A stretch of DNA of 12,749 nt from Propionibacteriaceae bacterium (lineage in GTDB: Bacteria > Actinomycetota > Actinomycetes > Propionibacteriales > Propionibacteriaceae): positions 6,212 through 18,960 of the forward strand of contig JAUMYR010000026.1 of NCBI GenBank assembly GCA_030528545.1. The letters run 5' to 3'. Below, one piece after another: positions 1-6,940 of this stretch (position 1 is its first letter; each line of letters starts with the position of its first letter). The position numbers were made by a program, and so were the translations under genes. The notes below the pieces were generated by a model. That model did not search any database. It saw only the letters and a program-made list of their open reading frames with translations, and had not been told where the DNA came from.

Positions 1-23
1 TCGAGACGAACTGGTCGAGCCTC

Positions 24-80
24 GCCTGGAGGTGCGGGGCTCCCTGCACTGAGCGGCACGAGGCCCCCGCACCTCCAGGC
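24..80. terminator. 16-bp perfect inverted repeat, possible terminator of the leftward operon
   Basis: Positions 24-39 are exactly complementary to 65-80 (16 bp, GC-rich), with a 25-nt loop. It lies about 120 nt past the stop of the leftward TIM-barrel gene and could end that transcript. Neither side has a T-tract, so intrinsic termination is unproven and it may be a processing or pause hairpin. A smaller 6-bp hairpin with a CCCC loop (139-154) lies between it and the gene. I see no gene in positions 1-200. Confidence 0.45.
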
Positions 81-200
81 CCCATCCCGGGACCGGTTCT
101 GAGGAGCCCACGGCGCCATGCCATCTGGGCCTCGGGGACGCCGCCCCCGCGGCGGGCCGGGTCCTCACACCGCATCGGCTGTATGCCCCTCACCGGGTGC

Positions 201-1217
201 TCACAGCGCGGGCGCGCCCCCAAGCTTCTCCGCAGCGGCGAGCAGGGTGGCCGCGCTGACCGCCAAACCCTCCTCCTGTCCGAGGGAGGCGTCCTCGTGC
301 TCGATGTTGATGTTCATCTCGGGGTCGATCTCGGCGAGCGCGGCCAGGAAGCGCGTCCAGTAGTCCACGTCGTGTCCGAGCCCGACCGCGACGAATCGCC
401 AGGCCGGGTCCTGCGGCCAGGCGTTGCACCAGGTGCCCACGCCGGTCGGGACCTTGCCGGGGTCCTCGGCCGGGACCCGCTCGAAGGAGGTGTCGAGGAC
501 ACCGCGGTAGGCGGCACCGGGGAAGATCTTGGTGTCTTTGGCGTGGACGTGGCCGATGTGGGAGCCGAGCCTGCGGACGGCCTCAATCGGTTCCATCTGC
601 TGCCAGAACAGGTGGGAGGGGTCCATGTTGACCTTGATGTTGGTCGTGCCCGCCTCGGCGACGAAGCGTTCGAAGGTGGGGACGTTGAACACCACATTGT
701 GGGGGTGCAGCTCCCAGCAGACCTGGACGCCCAGCCCGGCGGCGAACCGGTCGATCTCTTGCCAGAACGGGATCAGGACGCCCCACTGATAGTCCAGCAC
801 GTCGAGATAGACCCCGTCCCAGGGGTTGACCACCCAGCTGGGGTACTTGGCGTCCGGGTCAGAGCCGGGGCAGCCCGACATCGTGACGATCTCCTTGACC
901 CCCAGCTTGGCGGCCAGTTCGATGGCGTTGCGGACGTCGCTAGCGTGTTTGATCCCCTGGCCCGGGTGGGGAGACAGCGGGTTGCCCGAGGCGTTGAGGC
1001 CCGACAGCACCATCTCGTGGCGGGCGAAGACGTCGAGGTAGGCGGCGCGGGCCTGCGCGTTGCTGAGCAACAGATCGACGTGGGCGTGCGGGCTCGGAAT
1101 GAAACCGCCGACGTTGATCTCGGCCCCAGTCAGGCCGTTGGACTTGAGGATGGTGAGCACCTCGTCCAGGGTGCGATCTTGCAGGCAGGCGGTATAGGCA
1201 CCGAGGGTGAAGGCCAT
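201..1217 (-). CDS. Sugar phosphate isomerase/epimerase-family TIM-barrel enzyme (AP endonuclease 2 fold)
   Basis: A 338-aa cytosolic protein of the xylose-isomerase-like TIM-barrel superfamily. The ATG at 1217 is chosen because AGGAGA sits about six bases upstream and the protein then opens directly with the first barrel strand (MAFTLGAYTACL). Likely divalent-metal ligands are E169 (WELHPH), D199 (NMDPSHLFW), H225 (HVHAKD) and E306 (NIEHED), all at the ends of barrel strands. Actinobacteria commonly carry this subfamily next to Gfo/Idh/MocA dehydrogenases, as here, where the dehydrogenase is 28 nt upstream in the same operon. Known relatives act on 3-keto sugars, for example in levoglucosan breakdown (LgdB-type) and as catalytic subunits of C-glycoside deglycosidases. 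The inferred role is elimination, hydration or isomerisation of the keto product of the upstream enzyme. The true substrate cannot be read from sequence, and an isomerase of inososes is also possible. Confidence 0.85.
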   Translation of the reverse strand: MAFTLGAYTACLQDRTLDEVLTILKSNGLTGAEINVGGFIPSPHAHVDLLLSNAQARAAYLDVFARHEMVLSGLNASGNPLSPHPGQGIKHASDVRNAIELAAKLGVKEIVTMSGCPGSDPDAKYPSWVVNPWDGVYLDVLDYQWGVLIPFWQEIDRFAAGLGVQVCWELHPHNVVFNVPTFERFVAEAGTTNIKVNMDPSHLFWQQMEPIEAVRRLGSHIGHVHAKDTKIFPGAAYRGVLDTSFERVPAEDPGKVPTGVGTWCNAWPQDPAWRFVAVGLGHDVDYWTRFLAALAEIDPEMNINIEHEDASLGQEEGLAVSAATLLAAAEKLGGAPAL

Positions 1218-1245
1218 GGTGTTCTCCTGAAAGGGTCGGTTCGGG

Positions 1246-2430
1246 TCATTCGATGGTGATGGCTGCCCCGCCGGAGGCGGCGGAGCGGGCGATGGCGTCC
1301 AGGATGCGCATTGAGCGGTACCCGTCGGCGAAGGACGCCACGGGCGGCAGCGCGCCCTCGGCGATGCCCGCCACCTGCTGTAGGAAGGCGTGGGCCTGGT
1401 AGACGAACTGCTCGATCTGGGTGAACCCGACGCCGCCGAAGGCCATCGAGGAGCCGTCCTTGAAATAGGGGAAGGATGGGTTGACCAGGACCCGCCGGGG
1501 ACCGCGCAATCCCTCGGGAGCCGAGGCGTCGTCCAGGGTGATCTCACCGGCGCGGGCGAAGTCGAAGGACGCCCGGCCCTGGGTGCCGAAGACGTCGAAG
1601 ATCAGCGAGTTCGGGACGCCGAAGGCGACCCGGGAGGCCGAGAAAGTGCCCACCACGCCGGAGGCGAACCGGGCGGTGAAGGTGGCGATGTCGTCGTTGG
1701 TGACGGGCTCGGTCGCCTCGGCCTCTGTGCTCGCCCCGCGTCCACCCGCGACGTGGCCGCTGGCGGGGGGACGCTTAGCGATGACGGTTCCCATGGTGGC
1801 CCCCGATACCGAGACGACCGGGCCGCAGATCAGTTCGGCGGCGTCCACTAGGTGGCTGCCGACGTCCCCGAGCGCGCCCGAACCCATCGGCCCGGTGTAG
1901 CGCCAGGCGATCGGCGTGGCGGGGTCGCAGCCGTAGTCGCACCAGTAGGCCCCGTTGAAGTGGCTGACCGCGCCCAGCGCTCCGCCTTGGACCAGCTCGG
2001 CGACCTTGGCGATGCCGGGGTGGCGCCGGTAGCAGAAGCCCAGACCGGTCACCCGGTCGGTGCTGGCCTCCAGTTCGGCCATGGCGGCGGCGTCGGCGAG
2101 GGTGTCGGTCAGCGGCTTTTCGCACAAGACGTGCTTGCCCGCCCCGACCAGCGCCTCGGCCATCTCCCGGTGCAGGCGGTTGGCGACCACGATGGAGACC
2201 ACGTCGATGCTCGGGTCTCCGACGATCTCGCGCCAGTCATCGGTCGCGCGCTCGTAGCCGTAGCGGGCCGCGGCGTCCTGGGCGGTGTGCAGGTGGACAT
2301 CGGCGATCGTGGCGAGCCGCACCCTGGGCAAGCCCAGCGCGTAGACGCTGGTGCAGCGCCGCCAGGCGTCCGCGTGGGTCTGGCCGGCCATGCCAGCACC
2401 GATCACGGCGACAGAGATGACGTCATTCAT
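1246..2430 (-). CDS. Gfo/Idh/MocA family NAD(P)-dependent oxidoreductase (LgdA-like subgroup)
   Basis: A 394-aa cytosolic dehydrogenase expected to oxidise a sugar or cyclitol hydroxyl to a ketone with NAD(P)+. The Rossmann motif is at residues 10-15 (IGAGMAG), the family EKP motif is at 104-106 with catalytic K105, and the D-x3-H pair is D189/H193 (GALGDVGSH). The ATG at 2430 has GGGAGGA upstream. Longer in-frame starts would run through the promoter and are rejected. A flexible Ala/Gly/Glu-rich loop (about 219-244) before a TNDD motif is typical of the subgroup that includes levoglucosan dehydrogenase. This is the first gene of a leftward pair with the TIM-barrel gene and diverges from iolH, so probably both directions are controlled together. 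The substrate is unknown: a hexose, a 1,6-anhydrosugar or an inositol isomer are all possible. Confidence 0.87.
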   Translation of the reverse strand: MNDVISVAVIGAGMAGQTHADAWRRCTSVYALGLPRVRLATIADVHLHTAQDAAARYGYERATDDWREIVGDPSIDVVSIVVANRLHREMAEALVGAGKHVLCEKPLTDTLADAAAMAELEASTDRVTGLGFCYRRHPGIAKVAELVQGGALGAVSHFNGAYWCDYGCDPATPIAWRYTGPMGSGALGDVGSHLVDAAELICGPVVSVSGATMGTVIAKRPPASGHVAGGRGASTEAEATEPVTNDDIATFTARFASGVVGTFSASRVAFGVPNSLIFDVFGTQGRASFDFARAGEITLDDASAPEGLRGPRRVLVNPSFPYFKDGSSMAFGGVGFTQIEQFVYQAHAFLQQVAGIAEGALPPVASFADGYRSMRILDAIARSAASGGAAITIE

Positions 2431-2481
2431 GGTCTTCCTCCCGGTGGCGACACCGCCGTGGTGTCGCGCGACACCAACCAT

Positions 2482-2508
2482 GGTGTAGCATGAGTTTTGT
2501 CCTGTCAA
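2482..2508 (-). promoter_or_regulatory. Candidate leftward promoter for the oxidoreductase/TIM-barrel operon
   Basis: On the minus strand a perfect TTGACA -35 (2508-2503) is followed after 15 nt by TACACC (2487-2482), a weak -10. The -35 hexamer lies inside the operator-like motif at 2497-2508, so a bound repressor would block it. The spacer is short, so the exact -10 is uncertain. Confidence 0.35.
2497..2508 (+). promoter_or_regulatory. Operator-like site 1 of a shared motif
   Basis: TTGTCCTGTCAA is one of four related 12-mers found only in the two divergent catabolic promoter regions of this window (others at 2550-2561, 9112-9123, 9182-9193). It covers the -35 of the leftward promoter. Its core TGTCCTGTCA fits, with one mismatch, the corynebacterial IolR (GntR family) consensus KGWCHTRACA as I recall it. 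The identity of the regulator is inference. Confidence 0.45.
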
Positions 2509-2519
2509 GATGCCGATAC

Positions 2520-2550
2520 TTGCTCCAGCCAGGCAAACAGGGAGCATAAT
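2520..2550 (+). promoter_or_regulatory. Candidate rightward promoter for iolH
   Basis: CATAAT (2545-2550), one base from the TATAAT consensus, is preceded 19 nt upstream by TTGCTC (2520-2525), a poor -35. Transcription would begin near 2557, inside operator-like site 2. The same CATAAT hexamer is used in the other divergent region at 9191-9196. Confidence 0.35.
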
Positions 2551-2561
2551 TGTACTGACAA
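2550..2561 (+). promoter_or_regulatory. Operator-like site 2 of the shared motif
   Basis: TTGTACTGACAA is a 12-bp palindrome (TTGT-N4-ACAA) that begins on the last base of the iolH -10 and covers the probable transcription start. This is the classic position for a repressor. It lies 53 bp (five helical turns) from site 1, so both sites face the same side of the DNA. Confidence 0.45.
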
Positions 2562-2599
2562 GGCCAGCGTCGGCCGTCACTCACGAAAGGCAGCAGCCC

Positions 2600-3469
2600 A
2601 TGGTGGATATCGCCCTCGACCCCAACATGTACTACCCGAGCATGTCGGCACCCGACACGCTACGCAAAGCCGCCGAGCTCGGCTTCCGGTTCGTCGAGAT
2701 GTCGCCCCGATCCGACTTCCATTTCTGGCACCACTATCCCAAGGCCGATGACGCCTTCATCGCGGAGCTGAACAAGGCCCAGGCCGAGACCGGGGTGAAG
2801 ATCCGCACCCTCAATCCGGTGTTCAACTGGGCGGCCATCGACGAGCAGGAACGCACCGCTCAGGTGCGCAACTTCCGGCGGCTGCTGGAGATCGCCGACG
2901 CCCTCGACGTGCGCGACATCACCAGCGAGTTCTCCGGCGACCGCAACCGGGCCCGCGAGTCGGAGCACCAGTGGTACCGCTCCATCGAGGAACTGACCCC
3001 GGTCTTCGAGAAGTACGGCATCAACCTCATCATGGAGGCCCACCCCTACGACTTCGTCGAACTGCACGACAAGACCCTGGAGATCATCCGCGGCGTCAAC
3101 AAGCCCTGGATCGGCTACGAGTACTGCTGCCCGCACACCTTCCACCTCTCCGACGGGGTGGGCGACGTCGGCCGGATGCTCCGCTCCGCCGGTGACAAGC
3201 TGCGCGAGGTGCACATGGCCGACGCCCTCAACCACAAGGCCAACGACGGCAACCGCTACATCGTCAACCCGCCCGGGGCCGACGTGACCGTGCACCAGCA
3301 CAACGAGATCGGCTTCGGCGACGTCAACTGGGACGAGGTCTTCTCGACCCTGCGGGAGATCGACTTCGACGGCATCATCAGCGTCTGCGTCTTCGGCTGG
3401 CACGAGAAGGCCGACGAGATCAACCGCCGCATGCTGGAACGCATCAGCCGCGAACTCGGCGTCAGCTGA
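2600..3469 (+). CDS. iolH: IolH-type TIM-barrel protein of myo-inositol catabolism
   Basis: A 289-aa protein of the xylose-isomerase-like TIM-barrel superfamily, matching remembered IolH sequences along its length. It opens with MVDIALDP. Other matches are an SDF..HYPKADD stretch (38-51), TSEFSG (109-113), ESEHQWYRSIEEL (120-132), IRGVN (163-167), CPHTFHLSD (177-185) and NPPG...VHQH..IGFGDVNWDE (223-246). Probable metal ligands include E110, H148 and H205. IolH is widely carried in inositol clusters, but its exact reaction is not well established; an inosose or sugar isomerase/epimerase role is usual. The ATG at 2600 is chosen because it matches the family N-terminus and AAAGG lies nine bases upstream. 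A longer form starting at 2510 would run through the promoter. The gene diverges from the oxidoreductase operon and its only rightward neighbour is a tRNA gene, so it is probably monocistronic. Confidence 0.82.
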   Translation: MVDIALDPNMYYPSMSAPDTLRKAAELGFRFVEMSPRSDFHFWHHYPKADDAFIAELNKAQAETGVKIRTLNPVFNWAAIDEQERTAQVRNFRRLLEIADALDVRDITSEFSGDRNRARESEHQWYRSIEELTPVFEKYGINLIMEAHPYDFVELHDKTLEIIRGVNKPWIGYEYCCPHTFHLSDGVGDVGRMLRSAGDKLREVHMADALNHKANDGNRYIVNPPGADVTVHQHNEIGFGDVNWDEVFSTLREIDFDGIISVCVFGWHEKADEINRRMLERISRELGVS

Positions 3470-3536
3470 GCCGGCCGCCCCGCGTCCCTCCCAGCCGAGT
3501 GGCACGCGGGCACCGCGACGGGCTACACTTCTCGGC

Positions 3537-3624
3537 GGTGACGTGTCTGAGCGGCCGAAAGAGCTCGCCTCGAAAGCGAGTGTAGGGAGACCTACCGTGG
3601 GTTCAAATCCCACCGTCACCGCCA
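3537..3624 (+). tRNA. tRNA-Ser (anticodon CGA), CCA encoded
   Basis: The acceptor stem GGTGACG (3537-3543) pairs with CGTCACC (3614-3620), followed by discriminator G and an encoded CCA (3622-3624). The anticodon arm CTCGC-CTCGAAA-GCGAG gives anticodon CGA, which reads UCG. The long variable arm and 88-nt length are as expected for serine, and the T-arm contains GGGTTCAAATCCC. A TACACT hexamer at 3524-3529 could be its -10 box. It stands alone between iolH and its own terminator. I see no duplicated 3' end suggesting an integration site. Confidence 0.96.
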
Positions 3625-3646
3625 CCACGAGGCCTCCGGGCATCGG

Positions 3647-3684
3647 AATAGCCGAATCCACGTTTTGCGGGTTCGGCTATTTTT
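3647..3684 (+). terminator. Rho-independent terminator after tRNA-Ser
   Basis: The 13-bp stem 3647-3659/3669-3681 is built on AATAGCCGAA and TTCGGCTATT. It has a 9-nt loop and runs straight into a TTTTT tract (3680-3684). It lies 22 nt past the tRNA 3' end and is the most convincing intrinsic terminator in the window. Confidence 0.9.
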
Positions 3685-3734
3685 GTGCTCTGGATGGACC
3701 AGCAGCCGCCAGGCAGCAGAACGAGGAGCGAATG

Positions 3735-4193
3735 ATGCCCAAACCCCATGGCCCAGCACGCCGGGCCTTCCCAGCCCGGGCTGCCAGGACCCTGCCCGTC
3801 TCCCTCCTGGTGATCGCGGCCACGGTGTTCAGCACCGGGTGCGGCGTCCAGAACATCTTCTCCAACGCGTGGTCGCGAGGCCAGATCGATCTCGTCGAGC
3901 GCTTCACCACCGTCAGCCCCGATCCCGACTGGCCCTACCTGGACGCCTCCGACCGGACCGCCGAGGTCTGTGGCCCGAAGGTGAGCTGCGTGCAGGCGGT
4001 CGGCAACAGCTACCTCACGGTGCTGAAGTTCGGTGACGTGGAATCTGCGCGCGACTACGCCAAGACCCTGGGTTCCGATGCCGCCCAGATCGATCCGCTG
4101 GTGGTGCATTTCAACGGCACCCCCGTGGATACCAAGACCCGCGAAGCGATCGTTCACACCCTGAGCAATATCAACGCCAGCAGCTCCGACTGA
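3735..4193 (+). CDS. Small putative secreted lipoprotein, function unknown
   Basis: A 152-aa protein with an Arg-rich N-terminus (RRAFPARAAR), a hydrophobic stretch at about 20-32 (TLPVSLLVIAATVF) and a Cys at 36 in the context FSTGCG. This reads as a lipobox-like signal peptide, although the -3 residue (Ser) is not the usual Leu. The mature part (about 116 aa) has two further cysteines, in EVCGPKVSCVQ, that could form a disulfide. No family is recognised. The second ATG (3735) is preferred to 3732 because AGGAG ends six bases before it. It lies between the tRNA terminator and fumC, with its own transcript likely. Homologues would be expected at the outer face of the cytoplasmic membrane. A non-lipidated secreted protein is the alternative. 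Confidence 0.7.
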   Translation: MPKPHGPARRAFPARAARTLPVSLLVIAATVFSTGCGVQNIFSNAWSRGQIDLVERFTTVSPDPDWPYLDASDRTAEVCGPKVSCVQAVGNSYLTVLKFGDVESARDYAKTLGSDAAQIDPLVVHFNGTPVDTKTREAIVHTLSNINASSSD

Positions 4194-4256
4194 GCCCGGC
4201 TCACCATCCCGGCCAAGACACCTCGGTGGGGCCTAGGGCTTCGCGCACGCTGGCCA

Positions 4257-4297
4257 GCCGCCGAAGGGAGACTCAGCCAGGAGCTGAGCGGTCCGGC
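4257..4297. other. Candidate structured RNA element between lipoprotein and fumC genes
   Basis: An outer stem, 4257-4263 paired with 4289-4297, has a 2-nt bulge. Inside it an 8-nt purine-only bulge (AAGGGAGA, 4264-4271) leads to a 6-bp stem, CTCAGC/GCTGAG, with a 5-nt loop. Together this is 13 base pairs in 41 nt. It is followed by a terminator-like hairpin at 4315-4349, as expected for a small RNA or an attenuator. It matches no RNA family I can name, and chance folding of GC-rich DNA is possible. Confidence 0.25.
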
Positions 4298-4314
4298 GAA
4301 ATCACCACCACGAG

Positions 4315-4349
4315 AGGGCCCCGGTACCACGCGCTGGCCCGGGCCTTTT
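4315..4349 (+). terminator. Probable terminator upstream of fumC
   Basis: AGGGCCCCGG (4315-4324) can pair, with one mismatch, with the CCCGGGCC block ending at 4345. TTTT follows at 4346-4349. It would end the lipoprotein transcript, or a small RNA from 4200-4350, before the fumC promoter. Confidence 0.5.
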
Positions 4350-4453
4350 CGCGTCCCGCGGGGATAGCCGCGGCGCACAGGCCCACCCGGTCCCACCCGG
4401 CACCCAGGCATCGCTAACCTTAGGGTGTTGGCCGACTAAGCGAAGGAGCCTTT

Positions 4454-5863
4454 GTGTCACCACAGAACACCCGTATTGAATCCGACTCCATGGGCACCGT
4501 CGAGGTGGCCTCTGACCGATACTGGGGGGCGCAAACCGAGCGTTCCCTGCACAACTTCAACATCGGACGCGAGACCTTCGTGTGGGGCCGCCCGATGATC
4601 AAGGCGCTCGGCATCCTGAAGAAGTCCGCGGCCCTAGCCAATGCGGAACTGGGCGAGCTGCCCCAAGACATCGCCCAGCTGATCGCCCAGGCCGGTGACG
4701 AGGTCATCTCGGGCGCCCTGGACGATCACTTCCCGCTGGTGGTCTTCCAGACCGGCTCTGGCACCCAGTCGAACATGAACGTCAACGAGGTCATCTCCAA
4801 CCGCGCGATCGAGCTGGCGGGCGGCACCCTGGGCTCCAAGACCCCGGTGCACCCCAACGATCACGTCAACCGGGGACAGTCCTCCAATGACACTTTCCCC
4901 ACCGCCATGCACATCGCAGTCGTGAACGAACTCGCCGCCATGTATCCCCGGGTGCGGCAGCTGCGCAACACCCTGGACGCCAAGGCCAAGAAGTACCACG
5001 ACGTCATCATGGTCGGGCGCACGCACCTGCAGGACGCGACCCCGATCCGGCTCAGCCAGGTCTTCTCCGGCTGGGTCGCCCAGATCGACTTCGCGCTGGA
5101 GGGCATCGAGTATGCCGATTCCCGCGCCCGCGAACTCGCCATCGGCGGGACCGCCGTCGGCACCGGCCTGAACGCCCACCCGGAGTTTGGCAAGCTGTGC
5201 GCCGCCAAGATCTCCGAGGAGGCGGGCATCCCGTTCACCCAGGCCGCCAACCTGTTCGCCGCCCTCGGCGCCCACGACGCCCTGGTACTGGTCTCGGGGG
5301 CGCTGCGCGTCCTCGCCGACGCCCTGATGAAGATCGCCAACGACGTCCGCTGGTACGCCTCCGGCCCCCGCAACGGCATCGGCGAGCTGAACATCCCCGA
5401 AAACGAGCCCGGCTCCTCCATCATGCCGGGCAAGGTGAACCCGACCCAGTGCGAGGCCATGACCATGGTCGCCACCAAGGTGTTCGGCAACGACGCCACC
5501 GTCGGTTTCGCCGGTTCGCAGGGCAACTTCCAGCTCAACGTGTTCAAGCCGGTCATGGCCTGGTGCGTCCTGGAGTCCATCCAGCTGCTCGGGGACGCCT
5601 GCGTCTCCTTCGACGAGAACTGCGCCTATGGCATCGAGCCCAACCACGCCAAGATCGAGGCTAACCTCGCCACCAACCTCATGCAGGTCACCGCACTGAA
5701 CCGCCATATCGGCTACGACAAGGCGTCCAAGATCGCCAAGAACGCCCACCAGGCGGGCATCTCGCTGCGGGAATCCGCCCTGGAACTCGGCTTCCTCACC
5801 GAGGAAGAGTTCGACCAGTGGGTCGTCCCCGCCGACATGACCCAGCCCTCGGCCGACCAGTGA
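4454..5863 (+). CDS. fumC: Class II fumarate hydratase
   Basis: A 469-aa cytosolic, iron-independent homotetrameric fumarase that interconverts fumarate and L-malate in the TCA cycle or, in propionate fermenters, in the reductive branch. It matches the E. coli FumC pattern throughout: [19 protein letters not shown] near the N-terminus, [38 protein letters not shown] with catalytic H191, and the signature [15 protein letters not shown] with catalytic S321. Both catalytic residues keep the three-residue offset from E. coli H188/S318. An aspartase is less likely given [10 protein letters not shown] and overall likeness to FumC. The GTG at 4454 is the start because AAGGAG lies five bases upstream. 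It is monocistronic, flanked by terminator-like hairpins on both sides. A GCTAACCTTAGG element 30-41 nt upstream resembles half a DtxR/IdeR box. Confidence 0.97.
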   Translation: MSPQNTRIESDSMGTVEVASDRYWGAQTERSLHNFNIGRETFVWGRPMIKALGILKKSAALANAELGELPQDIAQLIAQAGDEVISGALDDHFPLVVFQTGSGTQSNMNVNEVISNRAIELAGGTLGSKTPVHPNDHVNRGQSSNDTFPTAMHIAVVNELAAMYPRVRQLRNTLDAKAKKYHDVIMVGRTHLQDATPIRLSQVFSGWVAQIDFALEGIEYADSRARELAIGGTAVGTGLNAHPEFGKLCAAKISEEAGIPFTQAANLFAALGAHDALVLVSGALRVLADALMKIANDVRWYASGPRNGIGELNIPENEPGSSIMPGKVNPTQCEAMTMVATKVFGNDATVGFAGSQGNFQLNVFKPVMAWCVLESIQLLGDACVSFDENCAYGIEPNHAKIEANLATNLMQVTALNRHIGYDKASKIAKNAHQAGISLRESALELGFLTEEEFDQWVVPADMTQPSADQ

Positions 5864-5869
5864 GGTGAT

Positions 5870-5899
5870 GGGCGGTGGGCGCTGAGCCGCTCACCGCCC
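5870..5899. terminator. Bidirectional terminator between convergent fumC and oxidoreductase operon
   Basis: A 12-bp stem, 5870-5881/5888-5899 (one G-T wobble), has a 6-nt loop and sits in the 79-nt gap between two convergent genes. A short TTCGTCT follows on the plus strand. It is well placed to stop both transcripts, though the U-tract is poor, as is common in actinobacteria. Confidence 0.7.
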
Positions 5900-5942
5900 T
5901 TCGTCTCCGCCCCGCCGCACCCGGGTCCAGACGGACGCCGCC

Positions 5943-6938
5943 TCAGCCCGGGTAGCGGACCGGCTCGGTGCGCCCGGACCGCAGGGACGCCGTGGCGGCC
6001 TCGGCGATGGCCTGGGCCTTGAGCCCGTCGTCCAGGCCAGGGGTCATCGGATGCTCACCTTCGAGGGCCCGCACGAAATGGTCCAGCGCCTCGGCATAGG
6101 TCGGCCGGACCCGCTCGAACCAGCCCGGGTGCAGGCCATCCATGACCTGTTCGCCTCCCCGGTAGAGCCGCACGTTGCCCGTGGGCATCCGGCCGGATTC
6201 CACCAGCCCGAGAGACCCCACGGCCTCAATGCGTTCGTCGTAGCCATGACCGCTCCGGCGCATGCAATCGACCTGGACGAGGCCACCGGATGGCAACCGC
6301 AGCAGCGATACCGAGGTGTCCACGTCCCCATAACGGGCCAGTTCGGGGGACACCAGCGCCGAGCCCACCGCCGTGACGCTGACCGGGTCTTCCCCGGTGA
6401 TCCAGCGGGCCAGGTCGTAGAAGTGCACCGCCTGGTCTCGGAACTGCCCGCCCGACACCTCGATGTAGGACAGCGGCGGCACCTCGGGGCCGCGGCTGGA
6501 CAGGCTGAGCAGTTCCACCGCTCCGATGTCTCCCCGCTGGCAGCGGCGCCGCAACTCGGCGTGATCCCGGTCGAAGCGGCGGTTGAAGTTCACCATCACC
6601 GGCACTCCCCGCCCACGGGCGTGGGCGGCCGCCCCGGACGCACGGGCAAGGTCGAGGTCGATCGGTTTCTCGATCAGCACCGCCACCCCGGCGTCCACCG
6701 CGGCACGCAACAACTCGGCGTGGGTATCGGTCGAGGAGGCGATGTAGACCGCGTCCACCCCATGGAGCGCCTCATCGACGCACCCGGCTAGGCTGGCCCC
6801 GAAACGGGACGCCACGGCCCCCGCGCGAGAGCGGTCGGGGTCATAGACCGACACGAAATCGACCCCGGGGTGGGAGGCCAGGTTCCCGGCATGGACCGTC
6901 CCGATGAATCCGGCTCCGATCAGCGATATCCGTCGCAT
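5943..6938 (-). CDS. Gfo/Idh/MocA family oxidoreductase, IolG-like paralogue
   Basis: A 331-aa cytosolic NAD(P)-dependent dehydrogenase. The Rossmann motif is at 7-13 (IGAGFIG), IEKPI has catalytic K91, NFNRRFDRDH is at 118-126, and the D-x3-H pair is D168/H172 (GGQFRDQAVHFYD). The NFNRRFD and GGxFRD blocks are typical of inositol dehydrogenases, so this is a diverged IolG paralogue, perhaps acting on a different inositol stereoisomer (scyllo, chiro) or a related polyol. The ATG at 6938 is two bases past the stop of the preceding gene and has GGGGA upstream; this tight packing implies translational coupling. It is the last gene of the iolG-led operon, ending at the hairpin at 5870-5899. The substrate is inferred only from family likeness and context. 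Confidence 0.86.
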   Translation of the reverse strand: MRRISLIGAGFIGTVHAGNLASHPGVDFVSVYDPDRSRAGAVASRFGASLAGCVDEALHGVDAVYIASSTDTHAELLRAAVDAGVAVLIEKPIDLDLARASGAAAHARGRGVPVMVNFNRRFDRDHAELRRRCQRGDIGAVELLSLSSRGPEVPPLSYIEVSGGQFRDQAVHFYDLARWITGEDPVSVTAVGSALVSPELARYGDVDTSVSLLRLPSGGLVQVDCMRRSGHGYDERIEAVGSLGLVESGRMPTGNVRLYRGGEQVMDGLHPGWFERVRPTYAEALDHFVRALEGEHPMTPGLDDGLKAQAIAEAATASLRSGRTEPVRYPG

Positions 6939-6940
6939 GG

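Noticed and set aside
118..363. Plus-strand ORF with GAGGAG before its ATG
   Set aside because: It overlaps the C-terminal half of the real minus-strand gene, its translation is Pro/Gly/Arg/Ser filler, and it shows no motif.
183..1259. 358-aa plus-strand open frame over the TIM-barrel gene
   Set aside because: Shadow frame of GC-rich coding DNA: low-complexity Val/Gly/Asp-rich translation, no ribosome binding site, no family likeness. The minus-strand protein has clear motifs.
3600..3640. tRNA 3' end as a phage or island attachment site
   Set aside because: I see no duplicate of the tRNA 3' end, integrase or phage gene in the window.
2660..3661. 333-aa minus-strand frame across iolH and the tRNA
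   Set aside because: It runs through a tRNA gene and its product is Val/Gly/Asp-rich antisense; iolH on the other strand is unmistakable.
3543..3734. Upstream extension of the lipoprotein gene
   Set aside because: The extension begins inside tRNA-Ser and passes through its terminator; the start at 3735 has a good ribosome binding site and signal peptide.
4315..4363. T-box-like core (AGGG...GGTACCACGCG...TTTTCGCGTCCC)
   Set aside because: The UGGN bulge needed to pair with the tRNA 3' end is CGGT here, three extra bases separate AGGG from it, no Stem I or specifier loop is seen upstream, and the next gene is fumC, not an aminoacylation or amino-acid gene.
4634..5749. 371-aa minus-strand frame inside fumC
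   Set aside because: Antisense shadow of a highly conserved enzyme; no ribosome binding site or recognisable domain.
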